A stretch of DNA of 64,000 bases from an uncultured Collinsella sp. (GCA_900542555.1 UQNU01000003.1:1-64000), one strand, 5' to 3'; shown: positions 1-8,378, numbered from the stretch's first letter. Numbers and translations: made by a program. The notes: generated by a model from the letters alone, not told the origin.

Positions 1-240
1 AAGCGGCAATCTGACGTTCAATTTCAAGGGCGCGACCAGAAGGTCAGCGCCCTTTCATTTCACGTCACCTTGCTCGCCTGGAGTCGTTTTCGCTGACGTT
101 GCCAAGACATCGGCGTCAACCTAGTCATTGGGGACGTTCTTAAACGACTAGCCATCGGGGACACTCTTCGTCATCCGTGCTTCTGACTGGCAAAGAGTGT
201 CCCAAACGACTAGTCATTAAAGAACGTCCCCAATGACTAG
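1..240. repeat. Dispersed intergenic repeat, copy A
   Basis: Non-coding. It aligns end to end, with gaps, to 55615-55800. Shared blocks are the opening AAGCGGCAATCTGACGTTCA, the block TTTCACGTCACCTTGCTCG (56-80 here, 55670-55690 there), and a CTAGTC..TGGGGACGTTCTTAAA segment followed by its inverted form ending in AACGTCCCCAATGACTA. The 3' part here also holds a second inverted pair around GGGGACACTCTT / AAGAGTGTCCC. Short GGGGAC-bearing palindromes resemble REP-type repeats, but no partner transposase is visible in the window. Confidence 0.75.
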
Positions 241-243
241 GTG

Positions 244-281
244 AAAAGGGGGCGCCGCGGGATGGATCCTGCGGCGCCCCT
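244..281 (-). terminator. Intrinsic terminator of the M32 peptidase gene
   Basis: On the minus strand a perfect 10-bp GC-rich stem (271-280 with 249-258, GGGGCGCCGC type) closes a 12-nt loop and is followed by a short T tract (244-247). It lies about 25 bases past the stop codon at 306. Confidence 0.85.
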
Positions 282-305
282 TTGCGTTGGCGTGTCGCCA
301 AAGCT

Positions 306-1889
306 TTACAGCTCGTAGAGCGTGGTGAACTTGTCCTGCAGGTAGCTGCAGTAGTAACGAGCATCGAATGCCATGCCGCAGGCGCCCTTGATGAGCTCCG
401 GCGCGTCTTTGGCGCGGCCCCACTGCCAAATGTGCTCGCCCAGCCAGGCGCGGACGGGCGCCAGATCACCGCTCGCGCAGGCATCGGTAAGGTCGACGCC
501 GTCGCGGCACATGGCCGGCACAAACATGGCGTCGTAGGCGCTGCCCAGCGCATAGGTGGGGAAGTAGCCAAACGAGCCACCGCTCCAGTGCGTATCCTGC
601 AGGCAGCCGTGCGTGTCGTCGGGAACGGGAATGCCCAGGTACTCGTCCATAAAGCGATTCCAAAGCGCGGGGATGTCCTTGGCCGTGGCCTCGCCGGCAA
701 ACAGCATGCGCTCAATCTCGTAGCGCACCATAACGTGCAGCGGATAGGTGAGCTCGTCCGCCTCGGTGCGGATCAGCGACGGCCGTGCGATGTTCACGGC
801 GCGGTAGAGCGTATCCTCGTCCACGCTGCCGTAGACCTCGGGCGCGTGGCAGCGCAGTACCTCGAGCAGCGGCCCCATAAAGGCGCGGCTGCGACCCACG
901 GTGTTCTCAAAGAAGCGGCTCTGGCTCTCGTGGATGCCCATGGAGGTGCCACCTTCAAGACAGGTGCGCGCATAGGCAGGATTGACGCCCAGCTCGTACA
1001 TGGCGTGGCCCGCCTCGTGGATGATGCTGTAGACGTTGGAGATGCAGTCGTCCTCGTAGATGTGTGTGGCGATGCGCGCGTCGCCCACGGCAAAACCCTC
1101 GCTAAACGGGTGCTCGGTAAAGGCAAGCGTGGTGTCGTCCAGGTCCAGGCCGACGAGCTTCATAAGGTCGAAGCTCATGGCGCGCTGGGCGGCCTCGGGC
1201 ACGCGGGCGTGCAAAAAGTCGGCAGCGGGCTGCTGGCCGCGCTCGCCGATGGCGTGCACGAGCGGCACGACCGTCGCCTTGACCTCATCACAAAACGCGT
1301 CGAAGCTCTTGGCGGAAAGGCCGCGTTCGTACTGGTCGAGCCAAACATCGTACGGGTCGCGCTTTGGGTCCATGAGCTCGGCCTGATGCTTAAGTTGGGC
1401 GACGATTCTATCTACATAGGGCTCAAAGCTCGCCCAGTCATTGGCCGTCTTGGCCTTGTGCCACACGGCGTCGGCCTCGCAGGTGAGCCTGGTCCAGGCC
1501 TCGGCCTCCTCGGTGGGGATGACGCTCGCTTCGCGCTGGTCGCGGCCGAGCACACGGATCTCGTCGAGCAGCTGCGGGTCGTCGATCTTGCCGCCGGCGA
1601 CGGTCTCGCGTGCCAGCGAGCGCACGAGCTCAACGGACTTTTCGCTGGTCAGGAGCTTATGGTGCTCGCCGGCAAGGGTGCCCATAGCATCGGCGCGGGC
1701 CGCGGCGCCGTTGGCAGGGGCAATGGTCGCACCATCAAACTCGGCAATCTTGAGCAGGTACTCGCGGGTCCACAGCTTGCCCTCGAGCTTGCGGAATTTT
1801 TTGACGGCCTTATCGACTTTAGCGGCCTTGACGCCCTTGGCGGCCTTTGCCACGGCGGCCTTGGCCTTCTTATCGAGTTTCTTTCCCAT
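306..1889 (-). CDS. M32 family metallocarboxypeptidase (Taq carboxypeptidase type)
   Basis: A 527-residue cytosolic zinc carboxypeptidase predicted to trim C-terminal residues from peptides. The zinc motif HEAGH is at residues 291-295. The family block GGTSMGIHESQSRFFEN follows at about 313-329 and supplies the third zinc ligand in M32 enzymes, and an IRTEADE block follows near 374. Length fits the family (about 500). The first ~35 residues are an unusual Lys/Ala-rich extension ahead of the normal start of the fold. The ATG at 1889 has an AAGGA-like site just upstream. The gene stands alone, divergent from pheST, and ends in a strong hairpin. Confidence 0.93.
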   Translation of the reverse strand: MGKKLDKKAKAAVAKAAKGVKAAKVDKAVKKFRKLEGKLWTREYLLKIAEFDGATIAPANGAAARADAMGTLAGEHHKLLTSEKSVELVRSLARETVAGGKIDDPQLLDEIRVLGRDQREASVIPTEEAEAWTRLTCEADAVWHKAKTANDWASFEPYVDRIVAQLKHQAELMDPKRDPYDVWLDQYERGLSAKSFDAFCDEVKATVVPLVHAIGERGQQPAADFLHARVPEAAQRAMSFDLMKLVGLDLDDTTLAFTEHPFSEGFAVGDARIATHIYEDDCISNVYSIIHEAGHAMYELGVNPAYARTCLEGGTSMGIHESQSRFFENTVGRSRAFMGPLLEVLRCHAPEVYGSVDEDTLYRAVNIARPSLIRTEADELTYPLHVMVRYEIERMLFAGEATAKDIPALWNRFMDEYLGIPVPDDTHGCLQDTHWSGGSFGYFPTYALGSAYDAMFVPAMCRDGVDLTDACASGDLAPVRAWLGEHIWQWGRAKDAPELIKGACGMAFDARYYCSYLQDKFTTLYEL

Positions 1890-2010
1890 ACCGTATCCTT
1901 AATCTCGCAGGCCGAGCGCCGTAAGCGGCTGCGCGGCCAGTTTGCACAGCTACCTGCCTTGTACCCAGCACGAACAAAACGGAACGCGGCGATATGCTCG
2001 CAGAATGTGT

Positions 2011-2020
2011 TATCCTATAG
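2011..2020 (+). promoter_or_regulatory. Candidate -10 region of the pheST transcript
   Basis: TATCCT and TATAGT overlap here, just upstream of the T-box leader. No convincing -35 hexamer is visible at 16-18 bases, so the exact promoter is uncertain. Confidence 0.4.
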
Positions 2021-2030
2021 TCCAATGCGT

Positions 2031-2309
2031 TGACGGAGAGGGTTTTGCCCGTCGCGTCGCCGGCAAGAGAGGGAAGGTCATGGGCTGCAAGCCTTCCTGC
2101 GGTGGCAAGGGCTAAGCGTTCACTCCCGAGCAGCGACCTCAACGGGCGCGCGGCTAGCGGCGGCGAAGCCCCAGTAGGGAAGCCGTGAGCCTCGCGATAA
2201 GGGGCGCAGAGTGGGCGCGGCGGGCCAGACATCCGCCGGGTCAAACAAGGTGGTACCGCGGAATTCAACCGTCCTTGGGCAATGCACATGCCCGAGGGCG
2301 GTTTTTTTT
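2031..2309 (+). promoter_or_regulatory. T-box leader (tRNA-Phe responsive) with terminator
   Basis: The T-box core AAGGTGGTACCGCGGA is at 2247-2262. The bulge UGGU (2251-2254) would pair with a 3' ACCA end. A strong intrinsic terminator follows (2269-2280 paired with 2290-2301, then eight T). The upstream 220 nt contain the AGAGAG / GGTC motifs of a stem I. Candidate UUC specifiers are at 2094-2096 and, followed by A as is usual, at 2119-2121. Expected action: uncharged tRNA-Phe stabilises the antiterminator and lets pheST be transcribed. The tRNA-Phe at 26895 has anticodon GAA and A73, matching both contacts. Confidence 0.92.
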
Positions 2310-2394
2310 GTTACCGAACCGGGCCGCGTTTTCGCAGCGCCAAGTGGCATCGGTCGCCCCGGCAAGCGAATGCGCGAGAGACGAAAGGGAAGAC

Positions 2395-3471
2395 ATGAGT
2401 CTGATTGATGATCTGGTCAAACTCGAGGAAGAGGCCAAGGAGCTCGTTGCAGGCGCCGACGACGCCGCCAAGCTCGAGGCTGCGCGCGTTGAGCTGCTCG
2501 GTCGTAAGGGCCGCATCACCGGCCTGATGCGCATGATGGGCAAGCTCGCCCCCGAGGATCGTCCCGTGATGGGCAAGCGCGCCAACGAGATGCGCCAGCT
2601 GATCGAGGGCATGCTCGACGAGCGCACCACCGAGATGAAGGCTGCCGCCCTCAAGCGCGCGCTCGAGCACGATGCCGTCGACATCACGCTGCCGGGCATC
2701 CGTCCGCAGATCGGCCACCAACACCTGATCAAGCAGATCATCGAGGAGGCCGAGGACATCTTCTGCGGCATCGGCTACACCGTCGAGTCCGGCCCCATGG
2801 TCGACACCTCCTACTACAACTTCACCGCGCTCAACGCCCCCATGGATCACCCGAGCCGTTCGGCCCGCGATACCTTCTACGTGGTCGACAACAACCCCGG
2901 CAGCGTCGCGCACCCCGAGGCTCATGCCCACGGCGAGTCCGACGTGCTGCTGCGCACCCAGACCTCGGGCGTGCAAATCCACACCATGGAGTCGCAAAAG
3001 CCGCCCATCTACATGATCTGCCCGGGCACCGTCTATCGTCCCGACACGGCCGACGCCTGCCACCTGCCGCAGTTCAACCAGATCGAAGGCCTGGTCGTCG
3101 ACGAGGGCATCACCTTTGGCGATCTTAAGGGCACGCTCGACTACTTTGTTAAGTGCATGTTTGGCGAGGACCGCAAGACGCGTTACCGCCCGCACTTCTT
3201 CCCCTTCACCGAGCCTTCCTGCGAGGTGGACGTAAGCTGCCACGTCTGCGGCGGCAAGGGCTGCAACTTCTGCAAGCACAGCGGCTGGATCGAGATCCTG
3301 GGCTGCGGCATGGTCGACCCCAACGTCCTGATCAACTGCGGCATCGACCCCGAGAAGTACACCGGCTTCGCCTTTGGTATTGGCGCCGAGCGCGTCGCGG
3401 CACTGCGCTACGACCTGCCCGACCTGCGCACGCTCATGACAGGCGATATGAGGTTCCTCAATCAGTTTTAG
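2395..3471 (+). CDS. pheS: Phenylalanine-tRNA ligase alpha subunit
   Basis: A 358-residue class II synthetase catalytic subunit that charges tRNA-Phe as an alpha2-beta2 enzyme with PheT. An N-terminal helical region (about 1-85) precedes the catalytic core. Visible signatures are LLRTQTSGVQ, a motif 2-like PGTVYRPDTADACHLPQF, and motif 3 FAFGIGAERVAALRY near the C-terminus. A CHVCGGKGCNFC cysteine cluster is present, as in many bacterial PheS proteins. The ATG at 2395 follows a GAAAGGGA ribosome site and removes a non-homologous in-frame extension through the T-box terminator. Regulated by the T-box leader. Confidence 0.97.
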   Translation: MSLIDDLVKLEEEAKELVAGADDAAKLEAARVELLGRKGRITGLMRMMGKLAPEDRPVMGKRANEMRQLIEGMLDERTTEMKAAALKRALEHDAVDITLPGIRPQIGHQHLIKQIIEEAEDIFCGIGYTVESGPMVDTSYYNFTALNAPMDHPSRSARDTFYVVDNNPGSVAHPEAHAHGESDVLLRTQTSGVQIHTMESQKPPIYMICPGTVYRPDTADACHLPQFNQIEGLVVDEGITFGDLKGTLDYFVKCMFGEDRKTRYRPHFFPFTEPSCEVDVSCHVCGGKGCNFCKHSGWIEILGCGMVDPNVLINCGIDPEKYTGFAFGIGAERVAALRYDLPDLRTLMTGDMRFLNQF

Positions 3472-3503
3472 GCTGCGGCTTGCCCAAGCACGGCACCTCG
3501 GCG

Positions 3504-3550
3504 CTCATTCGTCGCTTGCGTACCAAAGTACGCGGCGCTCCTCTTTCGGG
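3504..3550 (+). repeat. Repeat module in the pheS-pheT spacer
   Basis: The hairpin GCGTACCAAAGTACGC (3518-3533), with flanking TCGTCG and CTCCTCTTTC, also occurs at 55645-55660 inside repeat copy B. It lies in an unusually long (184 nt) gap between two genes that are normally close, so a repeat module appears to sit within the operon. Confidence 0.75.
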
Positions 3551-3655
3551 CCGATCTGCCGCACTTGGACAACCCTCGCTTTGTAAGGAATGTTCACAAA
3601 GTTGAAGTTTCCACCTGCATCTCTTCGCAGGCTTTCAGTATGAAAGGAGAGCTAG

Positions 3656-6109
3656 ATGCGTGTTTCTTACGACTGGCTCAAGACCATGATCGATATTCCG
3701 GAGGATCCCAAGACCCTTTCGGACGAATATATCCGTACCGGCACCGAGGTCGAGGCGATCGACACCGTGGGCGAGTCCTTCGACCACGTGGTGACCGCCA
3801 AGGTACTCACCAAGACCCCGCACCCCGATAGCGACCACATGTATGTGTGCTCGGTCGACGTGGGCGACAAGAACCTCGACCCCGACGGTAATCCCGCTCC
3901 GCTGCAGATCGTCTGCGGCGCGCAGAACTTCGAGGCCGGCGACCACATCGTCACGGCCATGATCGGCGCAGTTCTGCCCGGCGACGTCAAGATCAAGAAG
4001 AGCAAGCTTCGCGGCGTCGTGTCCATGGGCATGAACTGCTCCGCGCGCGAGCTCGGTCTGGGCGGCGACCACTCCGGCATTATGATCCTGCCCGAGGATA
4101 CGCCCTGCGGCATGCCGTTTGCCGAGTATGTGGGCTCGAGCGACACCGTGCTCGACTGCGAGATTACGCCCAACCGCCCCGACTGCCTGTCCATGATCGG
4201 CATGGCCCGCGAGACCGGCGCCATCTTCGACCGCGATTTCCACGTTGAGCTGCCCGCCATCAAGGCCGAGACCGGCCGCGCGACCGACGACGAGCTTTCC
4301 GTCGAGATTGCCGACGAGGGCCTGTGCGACCGCTACGTTGCCCGCATCGTGCGCAACGTCAAGGTCGGCCCGTCGCCCGACTGGATGGTCAAGCGCCTTA
4401 ACGCCCTGGGCGTGCGCCCGCACAACAACATCGTCGACATCACCAACTATGTGATGATGCTCACCGGTCAGCCGCTGCACGCCTTTGACCTGGACACCTT
4501 TGCCGCGCGCGATGGCCACCGTCGTGTGGTGGTTCGCGCCGCCCAGCAGGACGAGAAGTTCACGACGCTCGACGGCGAGGAGCGCGTGCTCGACGCCGGC
4601 ATGGGCCTCATCACCGACGGCGAGCGTCCCGTGGCGCTGGCCGGTGTCATGGGCGGCATGGATTCCGAGATCGAGGACGATACCGTTGACGTGATGGTCG
4701 AGAGCGCCTGCTTCAACGCCGGCCGCACCTCGCACACCAGCCGTGACCTATCGCTGATCTCCGACGCCTCCATCCGCTTTGAGCGCCAGGTCGACGAGAC
4801 CGGCTGCGTGGAGGTCGCCAATGTGACGTGCGCGCTCATCGAGGAGATCGCCGGCGGCGAGGTCGCCCCCGGCTATGTGGACGTGTTCCCCGCGCCCAAG
4901 ACCATCGACAGCATTAAGCTGCGTTTGGCCCGCGTGCACGCCATCTGCGGCGCCGACATCGAGCCCGACTTTATCGAGCGCTCGCTTACCCGCCTGGGCT
5001 GCACCGTCGAGCGCGACGGTGAGGACTTTATGGTCACGCCGCCGAGCTTCCGTCCCGACCTGCCGCGCGAGATCGATCTGATCGAGGAGGTCCTGCGCCT
5101 ATGGGGCATGGGTCGCGTCACGGCGACCATTCCGGCTGCCAAGAACCATATCGGCGGTCTGACGCGCGAGCAGAAGCTTACCCGCAAGGTCGGCGAGATC
5201 CTGCGCGCCTGCGGCCTCAACGAGACCACGACTTTTGGCTTTGCTGCCCCGGGCGACCTGGAGAAGATCGGCATGTCCACCGAAGGCCGCGGCTGCCCCG
5301 TGGTGCTCATGAACCCGTTGGTCGCCGAGCAGACCGAGATGCGCCGCTCGTTGCTGCCGGGCTTACTGCAGTCCGTTGCCTATAACGAGGCCCACGGCAC
5401 GCCCAACGTGCACCTGTACGAGGTCGGCAGTCTGTTCCACGGTCGCGAGAATGCCAGCCTGCCCAAGGAGACCAAGTCCGTCGCGGGCGTGCTCTCGGGC
5501 CAGTGGAGCGAGCAGTCCTGGAACATGAAGTACCGCAAGCTGCGTTTCTTCTTTGGCAAGGGCATCGTCGAGGAGCTGCTCGCCCAGCTGCGCATTGAGA
5601 AGGTTCGCTTCCGTCCCGTCGAGGGCGAGAGCTATGCCTTCCTGCAGCCGGGTCGTGCTGCCGAGGTGCTCTCGGGCGGTACCGTGCTGGGCTGGGTCGG
5701 CGAGATTCACCCCGAGGCGCGCGAGGCCTGCGGCATCGATGAGGTCGTCGTTGCCTTTGAGCTCGATCTGGACAAGCTGATCAAGGGCGCCCGCAATCAG
5801 GAGAACTACCGCGAGTTCTCGCAGTACCCTGCCGTTGAGCACGACCTTGCTATCGTGGTCGACAACACTGTGACCTGCGAGGATCTTGAGCGTCGTATTA
5901 CGAGTGCCGGCGGCAAACTGCTCGAGGGCGTGCGCCTGTTCGACGTCTACCGCGATCCGGTCCGCATCGGAGCGGGCAAGAAGTCCATGGCCTTCGCACT
6001 TACGTATCGCTCCGACGACCACACGCTCACCAGCGAAGAGGTCGAGAAGGCGCACCAGAAGATCGTCACCAAGGTGTGCAAGGGCGTAAACGGCGAGGTC
6101 CGCTCGTAA
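3656..6109 (+). CDS. pheT: Phenylalanine-tRNA ligase beta subunit
   Basis: An 817-residue beta subunit: tRNA binding and editing of mischarged Tyr-tRNA-Phe. Domains in order: an EMAP-II-like tRNA-binding domain (about 40-160, with KLRGVVSMGMNCSARELGL), the B3/B4 editing region (about 215-400), B5 (about 410-480), a degenerate class II core, and a C-terminal FDX-ACB anticodon-binding domain (about 725-817, beginning FSQYPAVEHDLAIVV). The length is typical. The start is set by AAAGGAGAG upstream of the ATG. It is cotranscribed with pheS under the T-box unless the repeat in the spacer carries its own signals. A large palindrome follows. Confidence 0.97.
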   Translation: MRVSYDWLKTMIDIPEDPKTLSDEYIRTGTEVEAIDTVGESFDHVVTAKVLTKTPHPDSDHMYVCSVDVGDKNLDPDGNPAPLQIVCGAQNFEAGDHIVTAMIGAVLPGDVKIKKSKLRGVVSMGMNCSARELGLGGDHSGIMILPEDTPCGMPFAEYVGSSDTVLDCEITPNRPDCLSMIGMARETGAIFDRDFHVELPAIKAETGRATDDELSVEIADEGLCDRYVARIVRNVKVGPSPDWMVKRLNALGVRPHNNIVDITNYVMMLTGQPLHAFDLDTFAARDGHRRVVVRAAQQDEKFTTLDGEERVLDAGMGLITDGERPVALAGVMGGMDSEIEDDTVDVMVESACFNAGRTSHTSRDLSLISDASIRFERQVDETGCVEVANVTCALIEEIAGGEVAPGYVDVFPAPKTIDSIKLRLARVHAICGADIEPDFIERSLTRLGCTVERDGEDFMVTPPSFRPDLPREIDLIEEVLRLWGMGRVTATIPAAKNHIGGLTREQKLTRKVGEILRACGLNETTTFGFAAPGDLEKIGMSTEGRGCPVVLMNPLVAEQTEMRRSLLPGLLQSVAYNEAHGTPNVHLYEVGSLFHGRENASLPKETKSVAGVLSGQWSEQSWNMKYRKLRFFFGKGIVEELLAQLRIEKVRFRPVEGESYAFLQPGRAAEVLSGGTVLGWVGEIHPEAREACGIDEVVVAFELDLDKLIKGARNQENYREFSQYPAVEHDLAIVVDNTVTCEDLERRITSAGGKLLEGVRLFDVYRDPVRIGAGKKSMAFALTYRSDDHTLTSEEVEKAHQKIVTKVCKGVNGEVRS

Positions 6110-6121
6110 TCTTTGCCGTTC

Positions 6122-6216
6122 GGAACCCGCCCCCTGCGGGGTTTTCACGGCAACGTCCTCGCCGCTTCGCGGCTGTGGGATGTTGCCTTAGAAAACCCCT
6201 CTCGGGGGCGGGTTCC
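6122..6216. repeat. Large branched palindrome, copy 1 (possible terminator)
   Basis: A perfect 13-bp outer stem (6122-6134 with 6204-6216), an internal loop TGC / TCTC, and a perfect 9-bp second stem (6138-6146 with 6191-6199). Inside these is a third stem GGCAAC/GTTGCC (6149-6154 with 6182-6187) and an apical hairpin GCCGC-TTC-GCGGC (6161-6173). The same architecture recurs at 14888-14978 with different stem sequences. It lies 12 bases past the pheT stop. It has no terminal T run, so a role as an ordinary intrinsic terminator is uncertain. Confidence 0.85.
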
Positions 6217-6218
6217 TG

Positions 6219-6365
6219 CGTTAACCTTGTTGCGAGCGGACCGCACCCTCTTCCGGGTGACCGGAAAGTTGGGAGTGCATGGGCCTTTATTGGACGGTGC
6301 GTGGACCTGGGTTAATAACGTACGTATTGCAAGGGCGTGCTGCGTTGTGGGCGGTGCGCCTTTTT
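6219..6365 (+). promoter_or_regulatory. Structured leader with internal terminator before cbiM
   Basis: CGTTAACC near 6219-6226 can pair with GGTTAATAACG near 6310-6320. Inner segments pair as CGCACC (6242-6247) with GGTGCG (6297-6302). A terminator-like hairpin follows (GGCGTGC 6334-6340 with GTGCGCC 6354-6360, using two wobble pairs) with a TTTTT run, 70 bases before cbiM. A terminator between a structured region and a metal-transport gene suggests attenuation. I could not match it to the cobalamin or NiCo riboswitch consensus. Confidence 0.45.
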
Positions 6366-6434
6366 GTTAGTATGCAGAGTCGGTGTTACGGATTGTTGGA
6401 AACGTAACACGCAACGTTCTGATTGAGAGGGCTC

Positions 6435-7520
6435 ATGCATATTCCCGATAATTATCTGTCCCCGCAGACCGATGCCGTTATGGCGGTGGCGATGGTGCCC
6501 GTTTGGGTTCATTGCATCAAAAAGGTGCGCGCCACGCTCGATCGCGAGCACATGGCTTTCCTGGGCATCTGCGCCGCGTTCTCCTTCCTGCTTATGATGT
6601 TCAATGTGCCGCTGCCCGGCGGTACCACAGGTCACGCCGTCGGCGGCGCGCTCATTGCACTGCTGCTAGGCCCCGAGGCCGCGGCTATCGCGGTTTCGGT
6701 CGCGCTGGCGCTGCAGGCGCTGCTGTTTGGAGACGGTGGCGTTCTGTCGTTTGGCGCCAACTGCTTTAACATGGCCTTTGTGCTGCCGTTTGTCGCTGCT
6801 ATCGTGTTCCGTGCGCTCAACAGCCGTCTGCACGACAAGAGCTGGGGCACCTCAGTTTCTGCTATCGTAAGCGGCTGGGTCGGCCTGTGCCTGGCGGCCC
6901 TGTGCGCGGCAATCGAGTTTGGTATTCAGCCGATGCTCTTTACCAATGCTTCGGGCGCGCCGCTGTACTGCCCCTTCCCGCTGTCCGTGGCTATTCCGGC
7001 CATGTTGATCCCGCATATGCTGGTTGCCGGCGTGATCGAGGGCGTGGCGACGGCCGCGATCTACGGTTTCATTAAGAAGACGGCGCCGAGCATCATTGTC
7101 GGGCCCGAGGCCGTCGATGGCCAACTTGCTGCCGAGGGCGTTGCTGCCAAGAAGACCTCGCTGGTCCCCACGCTCATCCTGGTTGCCGTGCTTGTCGTAG
7201 CAACACCGCTGGGCCTGCTGGCCACGGGTGACGCCTGGGGTGAGTGGGACGCCGAGGGCGCCGCGACCGCCGTTCAGGAGGCTGGCGATGACAGCCTGCA
7301 GGCTTCGGTCGGTCTCGATACCCCGACCTTTGCCGATGCCCTGCCCACGGGCGATTATCTGCAGGCCTATTCCGAGGAGCAAGGCCTTGGCTTTGCCGGC
7401 CAGGCTGCCATGTATATCCTTTCCGGTGTGATTGGCGTGGCGGTGCTCACCATCGCATTCCGTCTGATCTCGCTGACGGTCAAGGAAAGCGGTGCTCATG
7501 GCAATAGCCGAGCTGCCTAG
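6435..7520 (+). CDS. cbiM: ECF transporter substrate-binding protein, Ni/Co type (CbiM/NikM)
   Basis: A 361-residue membrane S-component for cobalt or nickel uptake. It begins Met-His-Ile-Pro. His2 and the free N-terminus coordinate the metal in this family, so the ATG at 6435 must be the start rather than the in-frame codon 12 bases upstream. Further family blocks are GHAVGGALIALLLGPEAA and FGDGGVLSFGANCFNMA. The C-terminal part (about 235-361) carries two more membrane segments around a loop with LLATGDAWGEW, resembling the small CbiN/PDGLE partner fused to CbiM. It overlaps the next gene, and cbiO follows. Cobalt versus nickel cannot be decided from sequence. Confidence 0.93.
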   Translation: MHIPDNYLSPQTDAVMAVAMVPVWVHCIKKVRATLDREHMAFLGICAAFSFLLMMFNVPLPGGTTGHAVGGALIALLLGPEAAAIAVSVALALQALLFGDGGVLSFGANCFNMAFVLPFVAAIVFRALNSRLHDKSWGTSVSAIVSGWVGLCLAALCAAIEFGIQPMLFTNASGAPLYCPFPLSVAIPAMLIPHMLVAGVIEGVATAAIYGFIKKTAPSIIVGPEAVDGQLAAEGVAAKKTSLVPTLILVAVLVVATPLGLLATGDAWGEWDAEGAATAVQEAGDDSLQASVGLDTPTFADALPTGDYLQAYSEEQGLGFAGQAAMYILSGVIGVAVLTIAFRLISLTVKESGAHGNSRAA

Positions 7521-8334
7521 CTGGCTTGCGGTCGAGCAGCGTTACGAGCCCGCGGGGGCTCGGCATCGTGTGATGCAAAAGAACGTCCTGCACCTGGCGA
7601 GCCTGCTTGAGCGGGTTCGCCTGGGTGGAGGCGCGCACGAGGGCGGGTCGATGGTCGACCGCGCCCTTTCTTGCTTTTCGGCTCCGGTGCGCCTGGTGGG
7701 GATGTTCGTCTGCGTCCTGTGCGTGTGTCTGACGCAGAGCCCGTTGTACCTCATGTTGATGGCGGCTATCGCGCTGGCGCTCGTTGCCGTGCGCCCCGTA
7801 CGCGCGCTGCGGGCAACCTTTGCGCCGGCGCTTGGCGCTGCGGGGCTCGCAGTGGTTCTGGCGCTGCCTGCCCTGCTGCTGGGCGCTTCCGCTACGGGCG
7901 CCATGCTCAAAATTGCGCTTAAGACGTTCATTAATGTGTCGCTGGTGCTGGGTGTTTCGTGGACGCTTACCTGGAGCCGCATGTCGGCGGCGCTCAAAAT
8001 GCTGCACCTGCCCGACGAGGTCATCTTTACGTTTGATATGGCGCTCAAGCATATTGAGGTGCTGGGACGCACGGCGCACGATCTGTGCGAATCGGTCATG
8101 CTGCGTAGCGTCGGTTCCGCGCCTGCGGGTTTTTCGCGCACCGACTCGCTGGCGGGTATCATGGGCATGACGTTTATCAAGGCGATGGAATGCAGCCGCG
8201 CGATGGACGAGGCCATGCTGTGCCGCGGCTTCGCCGGCGTGTATCCGGCGCCCGCGCGGAGCGGCTTTGGCTGGCGCGATGCGGTTTACGCGGCCGTTGT
8301 GGCGTTGCTCGCCGTGTTGTGCGCGGTGTTGTAG
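7492..8334 (+). CDS. cbiQ: ECF transporter transmembrane protein (EcfT/CbiQ)
   Basis: A 280-residue membrane coupling subunit linking the metal-binding protein to the ATPase. Hydrophobic helices lie at about 63-145. Long cytoplasmic coupling helices follow, with the CRGF element (an Arg-Gly motif of EcfT proteins) near 235. The GTG at 7492 has AAGGA at a good distance; an ATG two codons later is also possible. It overlaps the 3' end of cbiM by 29 bases, indicating translational coupling. Confidence 0.9.
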   Translation: MLMAIAELPSWLAVEQRYEPAGARHRVMQKNVLHLASLLERVRLGGGAHEGGSMVDRALSCFSAPVRLVGMFVCVLCVCLTQSPLYLMLMAAIALALVAVRPVRALRATFAPALGAAGLAVVLALPALLLGASATGAMLKIALKTFINVSLVLGVSWTLTWSRMSAALKMLHLPDEVIFTFDMALKHIEVLGRTAHDLCESVMLRSVGSAPAGFSRTDSLAGIMGMTFIKAMECSRAMDEAMLCRGFAGVYPAPARSGFGWRDAVYAAVVALLAVLCAVL

Positions 8335-8378
8335 TGCGGACGGTCGAACCGTCGATGTGAGTAGGGAAGGGCGACGTT

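Noticed and set aside
282..2033. Long open frame (583 codons) on the plus strand opposite the M32 peptidase gene
   Set aside because: It mirrors the real minus-strand gene; composition is that of antisense high-GC DNA, and the M32 gene has the HEAGH motif, ribosome site and terminator.
2080..2115. 11-codon leader peptide in the pheST T-box as a classical attenuator
   Set aside because: It contains no Phe codons, and the T-box core and terminator explain the regulation.
3565..3831. 88-codon frame spanning the pheS-pheT spacer
   Set aside because: It overlaps the pheT start in another frame and contains repeat sequence; no ribosome site.
6219..6434. Cobalamin riboswitch upstream of cbiM
   Set aside because: No B12-box-like sequence or the expected conserved core; kept only as a structured leader.
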